From Cyanobacteriota bacterium (GTDB lineage: Bacteria; Cyanobacteriota; Cyanobacteriia; PCC-6307; Cyanobiaceae): a stretch of 64,000 nucleotides of DNA. The notes below the pieces were generated by a model. It ran no database searches. It was not told where the DNA came from and saw nothing but the letters and a program-made list of their open reading frames with translations. This document shows, one piece after another, positions 1 to 8,699 of the stretch. Position 1 is the first letter of the stretch, and every line of letters begins with the position of its first letter. The stretch is taken from contig JAPLIC010000067.1 in assembly GCA_026389315.1 (NCBI GenBank), forward strand, positions 1-64,000, read 5' to 3'. A program made the position numbers and the translations under genes.

Positions 1-332
1 CACCGCGGCGGGGAGATGCCATCGCTGTTGCCCGATCCCTGAGGACAGGAAGAACAACAGTCCGCATCTCTGCATGCTCAGTGGAGTGATCATGCCTGCA
101 TTCGGCCGCGTCAGCGCGTCCCGGTCTCTGAACGGGTACGAAAAATCATACCCCCGCGTTAAAAGCAATGAACCTGTTATCGACGACTATTCTACGCATC
201 ACCAGGAAAAGCGCTCAGGAAACGAGTAACTTAGGCACTAATGCTGTTTTACGCATAGTCTTTGGTCTCATACTTGCCTACGAAAACAGTTTGGGCTGCC
301 GCAGCGGCCAAGTCAGCGTGCCTTGGGTTGCC
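1..332. other. No recognisable gene at window start
   Basis: I see no supportable gene, RNA or repeat here. A 91-codon open frame on the plus strand (168-443) has no recognisable domain and runs into the antisense of the CHAT remnant, so it is not called. Base composition is mixed, with a more AT-rich patch around 140-260. Confidence 0.5.
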
Positions 333-1315
333 TCACCACCCGGGCAGGGCTCGCCAGTCGCCGCTGAGCTGGAAGGCGCCCCACACCCGGATGTCGTTGT
401 AGCTGGAGTTTTTGTTGCCGCGAAACTCCCTTTGGGTTTGTAGCAAGGCAGCGGCGCGGCCTTTGCCGGGCTTGAGGAGGCTGTAGTAGCGCTCCAGGAA
501 GCTGCGGGTGTGGCCGTCGTCCACCTTCCAGAGGCTGAGCAGGGTGGAGCGGGCTCCCGCCACCGCCAACCAACGCTGCAGCCCGTACACCCCCTCACCA
601 CTACGCACACCGCCCAGGCCGGTTTCACAGGCCGAAAGGGTCACCAGTTCGGTGCCCTCCAGATCCATGGCGGTGGCCTCCGCCGCCGTCAGATAGCCGT
701 CGTCGCTGGGGTTGGCTGCGGGCCGGTTGGCGCCGGCGAATACCAGGCCGCTGCGTTGCAGCGGGTCTTGCCGGGCGAGGCGGCTGGGCCGCTGATCACG
801 GCGCTGCCGCCCAACAGCGGCGCCAGTTGCCGCGCCCCCTGCTCCGTGCCCGCCAGAGGTAGCCAGGGGTGGATACGAGCCCGCCAGCTACCGTTGCAAG
901 GGCGCCAACACCAGCCTGCTCACCGCCGCCAACTTCTGGGGTGCTTGTGCCTGGCGGTTAGGATCGGCGCAGCCTCCCTAAGTCCGATGGCGCGGATTGT
1001 ACCATCGGGGCGCAGCAACAGGGCAAGCTAGCGGGGCGGGCCCCACTGGGCGGGCCCCATGGGGCGGGTCCCATGCGGCCTTGTTTTTGGTGTGCTTTTG
1101 GCTGGTCGATCAGAGTGCGGCGCAGCTCACGGGGTTGCAGCGGTAGTTCTCGCCGCAGCCTGGATCGCTGCCGTGATTTCACTCCAAAGCGGATCGCCGC
1201 CCTTGAGCTGGCGCAAATCGGTCCCCATCGGCTGCCCCAGATTCGCCAGTCCCTCCCGCAGCTCTTGCACGAAGCCATCGTCGGCGCTGCTGTGGGAGAG
1301 GAAGAGGTGGGCCAT
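333..1315 (-). pseudogene. TIR and CHAT domain remnants (degraded defence-type gene)
   Basis: Reading leftward, the stretch starting at 1315 gives the start of a TIR domain: a FLSHSSADD strand/loop followed by a REL-like LRQLKGGDPLWSEI segment. The frame then closes at 1127 before the domain is complete. Further on, 333-780 encodes the end of a CHAT (caspase-like) peptidase domain, with the LVTLSACETGLG motif holding the catalytic Cys and the RWLAVAGARSTLLSLW strand. The upstream CHAT strand (ARQLAPLLGG, near 800-840) is readable only in another frame, so there is a frameshift. TIR and CHAT domains occur in NADase or protease immune effectors. Whether this was one gene or two is unclear. No intact product is expected. 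Confidence 0.65.
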
Positions 1316-1813
1316 CGGCGCGGTGGGCCGGGGTGTGCCGGGTTGGGGTAAGGGTAACGGGGCTGGGCATGAACGCTGCCCTTGAGTGGCAGGCAGGGAG
1401 CTTGGGGCGGCGAAGCAAAGAGGTGCTGGGGGCTTGTCCTCTCAAGGAGCTTGTTCGAAAGGTCTTTTGGCGTTATATCAAACTTGTCGTATTTAATTTT
1501 AATAGTCTAAGCGCGTTCTCAAAGCAATTCATTCAATCATGATTGGATTACAATTTGCCAGACAGCTCTAATGATGTACGCATCATGAGGACCTGATTCA
1601 AATAATCCTGTTTGTTTTGATGGATACAATAATCTTGCGATCCTCCTTATCATTGCGTGATGGCTCCATGCCAGCTTGCCACTGCGCCTTCGCCGTATCG
1701 GGCTGCGCCCAGGTGGGGGTGAGTGCCCGGGTCCTGCTGTTGATAGCCAGCCCCAGTGCTGGGGGCGTACGGGGCAGCACAAATGCGAATCGCTCGGTTG
1801 AAGCACCTTGCCC
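1316..1813. other. Intergenic stretch before the AT-rich operon
   Basis: No gene is supported here. Composition changes sharply from GC-rich (to about 1440) to AT-rich (about 1460-1640), back to GC-rich (about 1660-1800), then to the AT-rich operon. This looks like a mosaic junction. Short open frames on both strands show no recognisable domain. Confidence 0.4.
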
Positions 1814-1842
1814 TTGACAACTGGATTAGATCGAACTATAAT
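1814..1842 (+). promoter_or_regulatory. Perfect-consensus sigma70-type promoter
   Basis: TTGACA lies at 1814-1819 and TATAAT at 1837-1842, separated by exactly 17 bp. Both hexamers match the group-1 sigma consensus completely. The predicted transcript start (about 1849) is roughly 18 nt before the ATG at 1867. This argues that the longer frame from the GTG at 1756 is not the real start. Confidence 0.8.
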
Positions 1843-1866
1843 AAAATAAACAATACTCCTGTTATT

Positions 1867-3063
1867 ATGTACGTTAGTAGCTATGAGCCTGGTGAACTCT
1901 CGGAGGCTCTCGCCCTTCATGGCAAAGAATACATTGTACGGCGATTTAAGGATGTCTGGGGAATCGACAGGGGCAATGAGATTACTCTCGCTTCTATTCA
2001 AAACAGACGCAATCTTATCGCCTTGGAAGGCTCTGAAGTTGTTGGCTGGTTGGGGGTCAACGAAGATGGTGAAATAGTAAATGGTTGCGGCGGACCTGGT
2101 CGCTCTAGTTATATCTTAATTACGTTGCTCAAGCATCTCTTTGAAGACTCACTTTCGGTATCCCACCAATTTTATGCTTTTGTGCCAATAGACTATTTAG
2201 CAAGTGCCGCATGTTGCATAAAGGCTGGTATGTTCTTACCGGATTCAATCCCACCAGAATTTGCGGTTAAAGCTTATGGGAAAAAAGTAGTCACCCTGAT
2301 CAAACTTGTATATTATAAGACCCCTGAATCTCTGATTCTTAATTCAAGTCAGTCTCAGAATGAAAAGTTAACACAATTAAAGGTTCTCATCAAAGACTAT
2401 GCAAAGCCAAGCAAGCCGCGTCAATTTCTGAAGAGTTTGTTAGAAATTAAGAAACGTTTCTCAGATCGGCTTGCCTTCCTCTCCCTCCATCTCGGCATCG
2501 ACGCCGAGTTAGCTTTAAAGCAATTCTCTCTTATTCCTAAGATACTATTGTGCATCCCACTTTCTTTATTTTACTATTTTGTAGCCTTGCAGATTCTTGG
2601 GCATGACGTCCAAAAGCACTGGGACTTCCTTACTCAGAAAAAGTCAGAACAAGATCGAACAGAGCTTGTTAAATACCTAGAAGTGTCTGAGCGTGCATTA
2701 GAAAAAATAAACTTGCAAGTTGCTGAAAATAATAAACTAATTACTGATTTTACAGGCAATGAAGATAAACAAGTTAAGTTATTTCCTTTTCAGTCTATAT
2801 TAGAAAAGCAGAAAACGTCAATAGAATTGCTTTCAAGGATTATTGCTGGCTACTCTGGTAACCTAAAAAAAGGTATTGATTCGGGTGAAGAGCCTATAGC
2901 GCTGTATACCGAGGTGCTGCGCTACATGAGCAGTGAGGAACCATACAATCTTGTTGACTTTACTTATAAGATTTATGATGAAGATATACGTCCTAGGTGT
3001 AATTCAGAGCTTTGTGTACGTGAATCGCTCACAAAATATGTCACAAGAGCTTTAAAAGAATGA
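1867..3063 (+). CDS. GNAT-like N-terminal domain plus membrane segment, unknown function
   Basis: This 398-residue protein is of unknown function. Residues about 50-138 look like a divergent GNAT acyltransferase fold: a strand carrying EVVGWLGV, then a segment like the terminal GNAT strand/helix (DYLASAACCIKAGMF). Residues about 220-244 form one hydrophobic membrane segment, followed by a Lys/Glu-rich helical tail. The ATG at 1867 is chosen because a perfect promoter sits just upstream; the GTG at 1756 would lie before that promoter. The gene is markedly AT-rich against its GC-rich surroundings, indicating transfer. Its stop overlaps the next start (ATGA), so the two are translationally coupled. 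Its location among defence-gene remnants suggests an immunity or toxin role, but that is inference. Confidence 0.75.
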   Translation: MYVSSYEPGELSEALALHGKEYIVRRFKDVWGIDRGNEITLASIQNRRNLIALEGSEVVGWLGVNEDGEIVNGCGGPGRSSYILITLLKHLFEDSLSVSHQFYAFVPIDYLASAACCIKAGMFLPDSIPPEFAVKAYGKKVVTLIKLVYYKTPESLILNSSQSQNEKLTQLKVLIKDYAKPSKPRQFLKSLLEIKKRFSDRLAFLSLHLGIDAELALKQFSLIPKILLCIPLSLFYYFVALQILGHDVQKHWDFLTQKKSEQDRTELVKYLEVSERALEKINLQVAENNKLITDFTGNEDKQVKLFPFQSILEKQKTSIELLSRIIAGYSGNLKKGIDSGEEPIALYTEVLRYMSSEEPYNLVDFTYKIYDEDIRPRCNSELCVRESLTKYVTRALKE

Positions 3064-4070
3064 TTTTTTCTCCTAAGGCAATTTGGGATTTCCTGAAAGA
3101 AATTACCAATAGTCATCCTTTGATTAGTTCAGCAGTATTGTGGTCATTACCAGCCACTCTTTTATGGCCTCTGTTGATACCATTATTCATAAGTGACTAT
3201 AGGATTGGTGATCATCTTCATTACCTTTTATATAAAGATCCGCAATTCAAGCAGAAGGAGCTTGGAGAGTCTCTTAATCGCATAAACAAACTAATTGATG
3301 AACAAGAATATTATTCTTTCGAAAACTATCAACACCTTAACGATGCAATCTCTTATAGATACAAGCAATATAAACTAAATAAAGAGAATAATCTTTCTTT
3401 TTCTTGCCCCTTCTCCGATAAGAGTGATAGACCTCTAGATGAATGCTATCCTATAGTTCTAAGGGCAAATTCAAATACACATGAATTCATCCGCTCCTTT
3501 CTGCAGGTTAATGATGCTTACTTCAGACTCTTAAAGATTAGCTCTGATGATGGTAGCGTACATCGATTTATTGATAATTTTTATACATCCTCCAATAGGC
3601 TTCTTAAGCCGTTGCCTTTATGTGAGGATGTTATTCCTTCTTATTCTACCCTGCGTTCGCTTCACAATCGCATAGATATCATAGATGATTCTGAGGTTAG
3701 AGATCGATTGAATTTGGAGGTTCTAAGATTGTTGACATTCTCGGCGGCCTTCTTGGAAACGAATTGTAAAAACACTACGGATGAGAAGGCTTATTTAGTG
3801 GCGATGGATATTTACAATCGTCGTGCCTCGGACATTGTTAACCGAACCTTCAAAAACCCTTCTAACTCTCTTTATTTAAGAAAAATCTATTGGCTTGACT
3901 TAAGTCAACGTATTGCTGAAGAAAAAAAAGGAAAATTACGAAATTGGAAACTTTACAAAGAAGTATCTGATAGGCTTAATAATAAACTGCCGCCAGAGTT
4001 CTACAAAGCAAAGTTAAGCCAGAATCGGAATGTAACACGAACTGTCGTTGACTCTAATAAGGATAAATAA
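3060..4070 (+). CDS. Membrane-anchored protein of unknown function, partner of the GNAT-like gene
   Basis: I do not recognise a family for this 336-residue protein. Residues about 21-44 form a single hydrophobic segment (SSAVLWSLPATLLWPLLIPL). The rest is hydrophilic, helical and Lys/Asn/Asp-rich, with no visible catalytic motif. It starts inside the stop of the upstream gene and shares its AT-rich composition, so both genes probably arrived together and act together. Both proteins carry one membrane segment, so a membrane complex is plausible. A short AAAGA/TCTTT hairpin just after the stop is too weak to call a terminator. Confidence 0.7.
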   Translation: MIFSPKAIWDFLKEITNSHPLISSAVLWSLPATLLWPLLIPLFISDYRIGDHLHYLLYKDPQFKQKELGESLNRINKLIDEQEYYSFENYQHLNDAISYRYKQYKLNKENNLSFSCPFSDKSDRPLDECYPIVLRANSNTHEFIRSFLQVNDAYFRLLKISSDDGSVHRFIDNFYTSSNRLLKPLPLCEDVIPSYSTLRSLHNRIDIIDDSEVRDRLNLEVLRLLTFSAAFLETNCKNTTDEKAYLVAMDIYNRRASDIVNRTFKNPSNSLYLRKIYWLDLSQRIAEEKKGKLRNWKLYKEVSDRLNNKLPPEFYKAKLSQNRNVTRTVVDSNKDK

Positions 4071-4145
4071 AGAGATTTCTTTAATTGTGGACATTGCCCT
4101 GATTGTACAGCGGCTACATTTGATTTTGCAGCGCAACCTGGTGGG

Positions 4146-5219
4146 CTAAGTGGCGGCTGGGGTCTCTCCCATACGCCGCAACCAGCGGTAATGGGAGGCG
4201 ATCCCTGAAAGGAAGGATTGGTGGGAGCGAAATGGAACGCCGCAGTCCCAACAAGTCTGTTCAATGATGATCGAGAGCTGGGGGTAGTGGACGTGGCAGA
4301 TGCGGGGGAAGAGGTGATGCTCCACCTGGAAGTTGAGGCCACCAAGCAGCCAGCTCAGCAGGGGATTGGAACGGCTGAAGTCCACGGTGGTGGCCAGCTG
4401 GTGATCCGCCCAGGGACCCATGGTGGAGGAGTTGGGGTCGATGCCGGCGAACTCCACTTCCTCGACGCAGTGGGCCAGCTGAAAGACGACACTAATGACG
4501 ATGCCATGCACCATCGTCGTCACCAAGTAGCAGCCGATCACCGCGCCGAAGGAATGGAACTGCAGCGGCACCAGGAAGGCCAGGGAGATGAAGATCAGCT
4601 TGCCAGCCAGGAACACAAGCCAGTCATCTCCGCCCAGCGGAGGCAAGGAACGGCCGCCGCGGTTCCGGCTGGCGAGATCGACAAAATCATCGAAGAATTG
4701 CCACTTGATCGGGAGCATCCCGTAGAGGGGCCAGAGGTACAGATGCTGCCAACGATGCCACCAGCGATGGGGCTGATGGGGGGACAGACGACCGATTAAA
4801 CCGAGATTGATGTCATCGTCATGGCCCGGAATGTTGGTGAAGGTGTGATGCAGGCCGTTATGCTTGTGGGCCCAGATCAAGGAACTCGCTCCCTGCAGAT
4901 CGAGGGTCATGGCGGCGGCACGATTGATCCAGCGATGGCGGGAGTAGGCCCCATGGCCGCCGTCATGCTGGATGTTGAAGCCGATGGCAGCCATCGCCAG
5001 GCCCAGGCAAAGCGAAAGTGCCACCGCCCCCCAGCCACTCCTGACCTGGAAGACCAGGAACCAGTAGGTGATGACGAACCAACCCATGATCACGACCGAT
5101 TTGATCGCCATGGACGCGGAATCGCGCCTCTTTTGTCCCGTGCGCTCAAAATAGTCGTGAACTCTTTCCCGCAGCAGACTGTGAAAACAGTCTCCGGCGC
5201 CGAACGTAATGCGATTCAA
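4146..5219 (-). CDS. Front-end acyl-lipid desaturase (delta-6/DesD-like)
   Basis: A membrane di-iron fatty-acid desaturase that inserts a cis double bond into lipid-bound acyl chains using reduced ferredoxin. The three histidine boxes are visible: HDGGH at residues 85-89, HNGLHH at 120-125, and the front-end-type QVEHH at 298-302, where Gln replaces the first His. Hydrophobic helices flank the boxes. There is no cytochrome b5 domain, as is usual for cyanobacterial DesD. At 357 residues it is full length. The start is TTG, with an in-frame TAG shortly upstream. GC content matches the core genome, so it is probably a lipid-metabolism gene inside the island rather than part of it. Regiospecificity (delta-6 or other) is not determinable here. 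Confidence 0.9.
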   Translation of the reverse strand: MNRITFGAGDCFHSLLRERVHDYFERTGQKRRDSASMAIKSVVIMGWFVITYWFLVFQVRSGWGAVALSLCLGLAMAAIGFNIQHDGGHGAYSRHRWINRAAAMTLDLQGASSLIWAHKHNGLHHTFTNIPGHDDDINLGLIGRLSPHQPHRWWHRWQHLYLWPLYGMLPIKWQFFDDFVDLASRNRGGRSLPPLGGDDWLVFLAGKLIFISLAFLVPLQFHSFGAVIGCYLVTTMVHGIVISVVFQLAHCVEEVEFAGIDPNSSTMGPWADHQLATTVDFSRSNPLLSWLLGGLNFQVEHHLFPRICHVHYPQLSIIIEQTCWDCGVPFRSHQSFLSGIASHYRWLRRMGETPAAT

Positions 5220-5360
5220 GGACTACTGACCGAGAGCAACTAAATTTAAGCCAGTGCCGTCCCCAGCAGTGACGACCGCGAGGATGGGATCACAGGCTGT
5301 GCTGATCCGCACCAACAGCCTTTATACAGCAGCGCCACACTCCCCATGGGCCCGGATCCC
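5220..5360. other. Spacer between desaturase and ATPase fragment
   Basis: No gene, repeat or RNA is recognised. It presumably holds the desaturase promoter, but no convincing -10/-35 pair is seen. Confidence 0.4.
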
Positions 5361-5543
5361 TCAGCCGCCGTGGCTCGGACCAGGGCGATGGACCATGCCG
5401 ACCAGGCGGGGTTGATCGGTGGCGAACTGGCGCAGCAGGGTGATTCTGCCGCTTTGGCGCGGGCCGTTCACCAGCACCACGGGCGTGTCAGCCAGGGCAT
5501 CCCGCAAACCACGGGCCCCGCCCCAGGGTGGGTTTCTGCTCAA
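5361..5543 (-). pseudogene. N-terminal fragment of an AAA_14/DUF4143-type ATPase
   Basis: Sixty residues resemble the start of the AAA_14/DUF4143 ATPase family: LRDALADTPVVLVNGPRQSG, then TLLRQFATDQPRLVGM. The Walker A Lys-Thr is altered to Arg-Ile (GPRQSGRIT), which should abolish nucleotide binding. The rest of the roughly 400-residue protein is missing, and the helicase pseudogene lies immediately upstream in reading direction. It is a dead fragment from island turnover. Confidence 0.55.
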
Positions 5544-5555
5544 AGCACCGCTGAA

Positions 5556-7614
5556 TCACGACCGTTGCCGGGATCCTGCGGTGTCGGGTGGCAATAGATC
5601 CTCCACAAACTCCGAGCAGGTATCACCGCTGGTGATCAGGAGGTGATCCCGAGCGCGGGTGCAGGCCACGTAGAGCAGGTGGCGCTCGGTGGCCACCACT
5701 TCATCGAGGTCGCTGTCGTCGGTGATGGCCTTGATGCGCTCGGCGTTGGGGATCACGTCTTCATCACAGGCCATCACGATCACGGCCCGGAACTCCAGGC
5801 CTTTGGCCAGGTGCATGGTGGAAAGGGTGGGCCTTGCTGCCGAGGCGCATGGCCGAAGGCTGCAGGCGCTCGTAGGGCAGCTCAGCAAGCTGCAGAGCCG
5901 CTTCGGCGCGGGTGATCTCGGCCTCGCTGCGCACGAAGATGCCGAACTCCCTGGGAGTAAGTCCCTCGCTGCGACGCTGCTCAATCCAGGCGGCCACCTG
6001 CTCGGTCTCGCTGCCTGAGTCCTCGCATTCCCTGATGGCAGGCTCCGGACCGTTGAAGACGGAAATGGTGCCGCGCCGGTCCTGCACGTTGCCGTCCACG
6101 TCGCGGGACTCGGGATCAAGCAGCTGATCGGCTTGGCGGCGGATCTGATGGGAGGTGCGGTAGTTGATGCGCAGGGTGCGCGAGCGGCCGCGGATATCCA
6201 CGCCGTACTGGGTCCAGGAGAAGGGTTGCTGGAAGATTCGCTGGCCCAGGTCCCCGGCGAAGAACAGGGCATCGGAGCCAGTCCCTGCCAGGGAGGCCAG
6301 AAGCCGGAGCTGGGCGGCAGTGATGTCCTGGCATTCGTCCACCACGATGTGCTGGTAAGGCCTGGCGCCGCTGCGGTGGAGCTGCTCGGCGGTGCGATGG
6401 AAGAGCTGGTGGGGCGTGATCTGACCAGAGCGCTCCAGCTCCTGGAGGACAGCGGCAAAACCCTCCCAGAGCAGGCGGCGTTTGGCCTCGTTGAGGCGGC
6501 TCTTGCGGCCGAGGCGGCGCACATCGCGGTAGCTGTCCCAGTCGCGCAGCCCGAAAGCATCGACGATCTCGTTGAACTCCTCCGCCACGAAGGCCTCGCC
6601 ATAGACGCGGCTGATCTCCGCCGGCGCATGCCGCTGAATCAAGGCGCGAAGGTCCTCGGGAGTGATGAGCTGCGGCTTACCGAGCTGGGCGGCGTGCATC
6701 CGCTCGCCAAGTTCCTGCATGGCCAGCACATCCAGGCGCTCAATCAGGCTGGGCTCCCCCCGGATAAGGCGATGGAGTTTGTCCTGCAGTAGGGCCGCCA
6801 GGGGCTCAGAGAAGGTGGTCAGCAACACCCTGGCTTCGGGGTTGTTGCGAGCCAGATAAACGGCGCGGTGCAGGGCCACGACGGTTTTGCCTGTACCAGC
6901 AGAGCCCTGCACGCGGGTGGGGCCATTGAAGGAGCGGCTCACCCAGTCAGCCTGGCTGGGATGGAGGAAAACGATCCAGCGCTCCCAGGGGTAATCCAGC
7001 GCTCTGGCCAGTTCTTCGGTGCCGGTGAGCACCCGGAAGCGGCGCTGGGCATCGGGGTGCTCGTAGGGATTGCTCGGTCTGGCTGCCTTACCTCCGGCTT
7101 GGTGGGTGTAGTGCCAGTCGCCAGATCGATGATCGCCTCGGCAGCCTCACCGGGGAGGTGGGACGCGATCACCAGCAGCATGTCGTCGTCCGCCGTGCGG
7201 ACATCCGGGATCCACTCGGCAGGAACGCCGTAGCTGAGCAGGTCGGCTTCCGTGAGGTTGGAGAGCGGTCGCTTGGGCTCCGGCGCGGCCTCTGCTTCTG
7301 CGGGGATGTGGAGGGGGATCTGGATTTCGCGAACCGTTTCGCGGATCTCGACGATCTGGGCGGCTCCGGTGACGGGATGGGTTTCGATCTTGCGCCGCGA
7401 AGCCCAGTCTTAGGCGGGGTCGTGATGGTCGACGTAGCAGAGCATGACGCTGCTCTCGACGCGATGGAAAATCAGGCGAATGTCACGGCTGGCACGGGCA
7501 GACCAGAAGTTCTTGTCCTTGATGTTGTCGAGCCGGTGGCACTGCAGGCCGGGGTTGGCCGCCATTGAGCTTCTCAAGGCTGGATTGGAAGCTGTCGGCG
7601 AGGAGGAAGGGCAT
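5556..7614 (-). pseudogene. UvrD/Rep-like helicase with ParE/RelE-like N-terminus, multiply broken
   Basis: The reconstructed protein begins at 7614 with a ParE/RelE-like module (LDNIKDKNFWSARASRDIRL, then YVDHHD). An SF1 helicase core follows: Walker A GSAGTGKT, Walker B VVDECQD, the GDLGQRIF motif, INYRT, then HLAKGLEFRAVIV and YVACTRARD near the end. At least four lesions are visible: a frame-changing deletion of about 50 bp inside the N-terminal module (near 7562); a TAA at 7410-7412 replacing the Tyr codon seen in the second module copy at 8339-8660; a frameshift near 7060-7090; and a frameshift near 5830. Fusions of this type are known as stand-alone bacterial helicases. No functional full-length product is expected. 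Confidence 0.8.
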
Positions 7615-7636
7615 GGGATCAAGATGGCAGCTGCTG

Positions 7637-8044
7637 CTACCAGATGCAGTGAAGGTCTGGCAGGGCACGGAGCATTTCATCAGCGGTGATCAACGGCCAG
7701 CCACCGTGAAGTGCCGTGGCCGCGATCAGGCGATCAGCTGGATCGCCATGCTGAAACAGGGAGCTGCGGGAGAGAACAGCAATGTTCGCGGTGATGGGCA
7801 AGACATTGAGCCTCAGAGCTTGAAGAAGATGGGAGAGATATTCAACAGCTGCCACATCATCAGGAAGCCGAAGACGACCGCGTTCATGCAGAAGGGCGAT
7901 CTCCCAAAGGGAAATATCGGCAATGGCGAGCTGGCCGTCTTGCCGGCCTTTTTCAAGGGCTGCGGCAGCACTCCTGCTGAGCCGAGAGGGAGCATTGGCC
8001 CAGAACAGGGGGATGTGGGTGTCACAGATGATTTGCATCGCCAC
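7637..8044 (-). CDS. PIN-domain toxin (VapC-like)
   Basis: A 135-residue PIN-domain ribonuclease, probably the toxin of a type II toxin-antitoxin pair. The acidic metal-binding residues of the fold are present: Asp8 in the first strand (IICDTH), Glu48 in DISLWEIA, Asp101/Asp104 in GDPADRLIA, and Asp122 near the end. Length is normal. It overlaps the 3' end of the upstream antitoxin by about 23 bp, the usual TA arrangement. The ATG at 8038 is an alternative start. The gene is intact, unlike its neighbours, consistent with selection to keep a TA module. Confidence 0.88.
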   Translation of the reverse strand: MAMQIICDTHIPLFWANAPSRLSRSAAAALEKGRQDGQLAIADISLWEIALLHERGRLRLPDDVAAVEYLSHLLQALRLNVLPITANIAVLSRSSLFQHGDPADRLIAATALHGGWPLITADEMLRALPDLHCIW

Positions 8045-8264
8045 TCCATTCGAGATCAGGAATGGGGCTCATCACGTCACCCAGGGAAACGCGATCACGA
8101 AGAGAGAGCAGCCATTGGCGTGCCTCCTCAGCGGGGTCACGCTCTGGCTCGATGCGCGCGATGACCCGTCCACGGGATGTGATCTGCAGCTGCTCGCCGG
8201 CCTGAACTCGCTTGAGGAAAGCGGGAAGGTTCTGCCGCAGGTCGGATACGGAGACTCGAGTCAT
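8022..8264 (-). CDS. Phd/YefM-type antitoxin
   Basis: An 80-residue antitoxin. The N-terminal 50 residues match the Phd/YefM DNA-binding fold (TRVSVSDLRQNLPAFLKRVQ, then ITSRGRVIARI). The C-terminal tail, rich in Arg, Asp and Glu, would bind and neutralise the PIN toxin encoded just downstream. The ATG at 8264 is chosen because the domain begins there; the frame stays open upstream through unrelated sequence. An inverted repeat at 8282-8298 just upstream is a likely autoregulatory operator. Confidence 0.85.
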   Translation of the reverse strand: MTRVSVSDLRQNLPAFLKRVQAGEQLQITSRGRVIARIEPERDPAEEARQWLLSLRDRVSLGDVMSPIPDLEWSGDANHL

Positions 8265-8281
8265 GCCGGCTGGCTGTTGCC

Positions 8282-8298
8282 GTACAAATATAGTGTAC
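8282..8298. promoter_or_regulatory. Candidate operator of the toxin-antitoxin pair
   Basis: A GTACA(N7)TGTAC inverted repeat is centred at 8290, 18 bp upstream of the antitoxin ATG. The AT-rich core, read on the minus strand, contains CTATATT, a possible -10 element. Phd-type antitoxins commonly bind such palindromes overlapping their own promoter. The assignment rests on position and symmetry only. Confidence 0.4.
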
Positions 8299-8338
8299 AA
8301 CAGCAAGACCACGCTTGCCTGCCTTGAGGGGACTGGGG

Positions 8339-8660
8339 TCAAGACTGTGTGACGGGCAGCCAAGAAGCGAGAAGCCATGACAGCTTGCGGCGCGCAGCCC
8401 AGTCGTAAGCAGGACCGTGCTGATCCACATAGCAAAGCATCACGCTGCTCTCGACCCTGTGGAAGATCAACCGGATGTCACGGCTGGCACGGGCGGACCA
8501 GAAGTTCTTGTCTCTGATGTTGTCGAGCCGGTGGCACTGGAGAGCTGGGTTGGCAGGATTGATTTGCAGCTCGAAGGCGGCGAGCTTGGCGGCTTTCCGC
8601 TCTTCTCAAGTAAGCCTATCAAGGCTACTCTGGAACGTATCGGCGAGGAGAAAATTGATA
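8339..8660 (-). pseudogene. Second, broken copy of the ParE/RelE-like helicase N-terminal module
   Basis: This stretch reads FLLADTFQSSLDRLT, then a TGA, then EERKAAKLAAFELQINPAN, LQCHRLDNIRDKNFW, SARASRDIRLIFHRVESSV, YVDQHGPAYDWAARRKL, and ends at the TGA at 8339-8341. It is closely similar to the start of the helicase pseudogene at 7410-7614 but keeps the segment deleted there and has TAC where that copy has TAA. It carries its own in-frame TGA and has lost the helicase part. The ORF-like start is not preserved. Confidence 0.75.
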
Positions 8661-8699
8661 GACAAACCAAAGCAACATAGCGTGCATTACCGTTTTTCC

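Noticed and set aside
168..443. 91-codon plus-strand frame near the window start
   Set aside because: No domain and no ribosome site, and its second half is antisense to the CHAT remnant.
1598..1780. Possible transposase fragment in the AT/GC mosaic junction
   Set aside because: No transposase motif or terminal inverted repeat could be identified; no insertion sequence was recognised anywhere in the window.
1756..1866. N-terminal extension of the GNAT-like gene from a GTG at 1756
   Set aside because: The perfect promoter at 1814-1842 lies inside this stretch, and the extension is GC-rich and unlike the rest of the protein.
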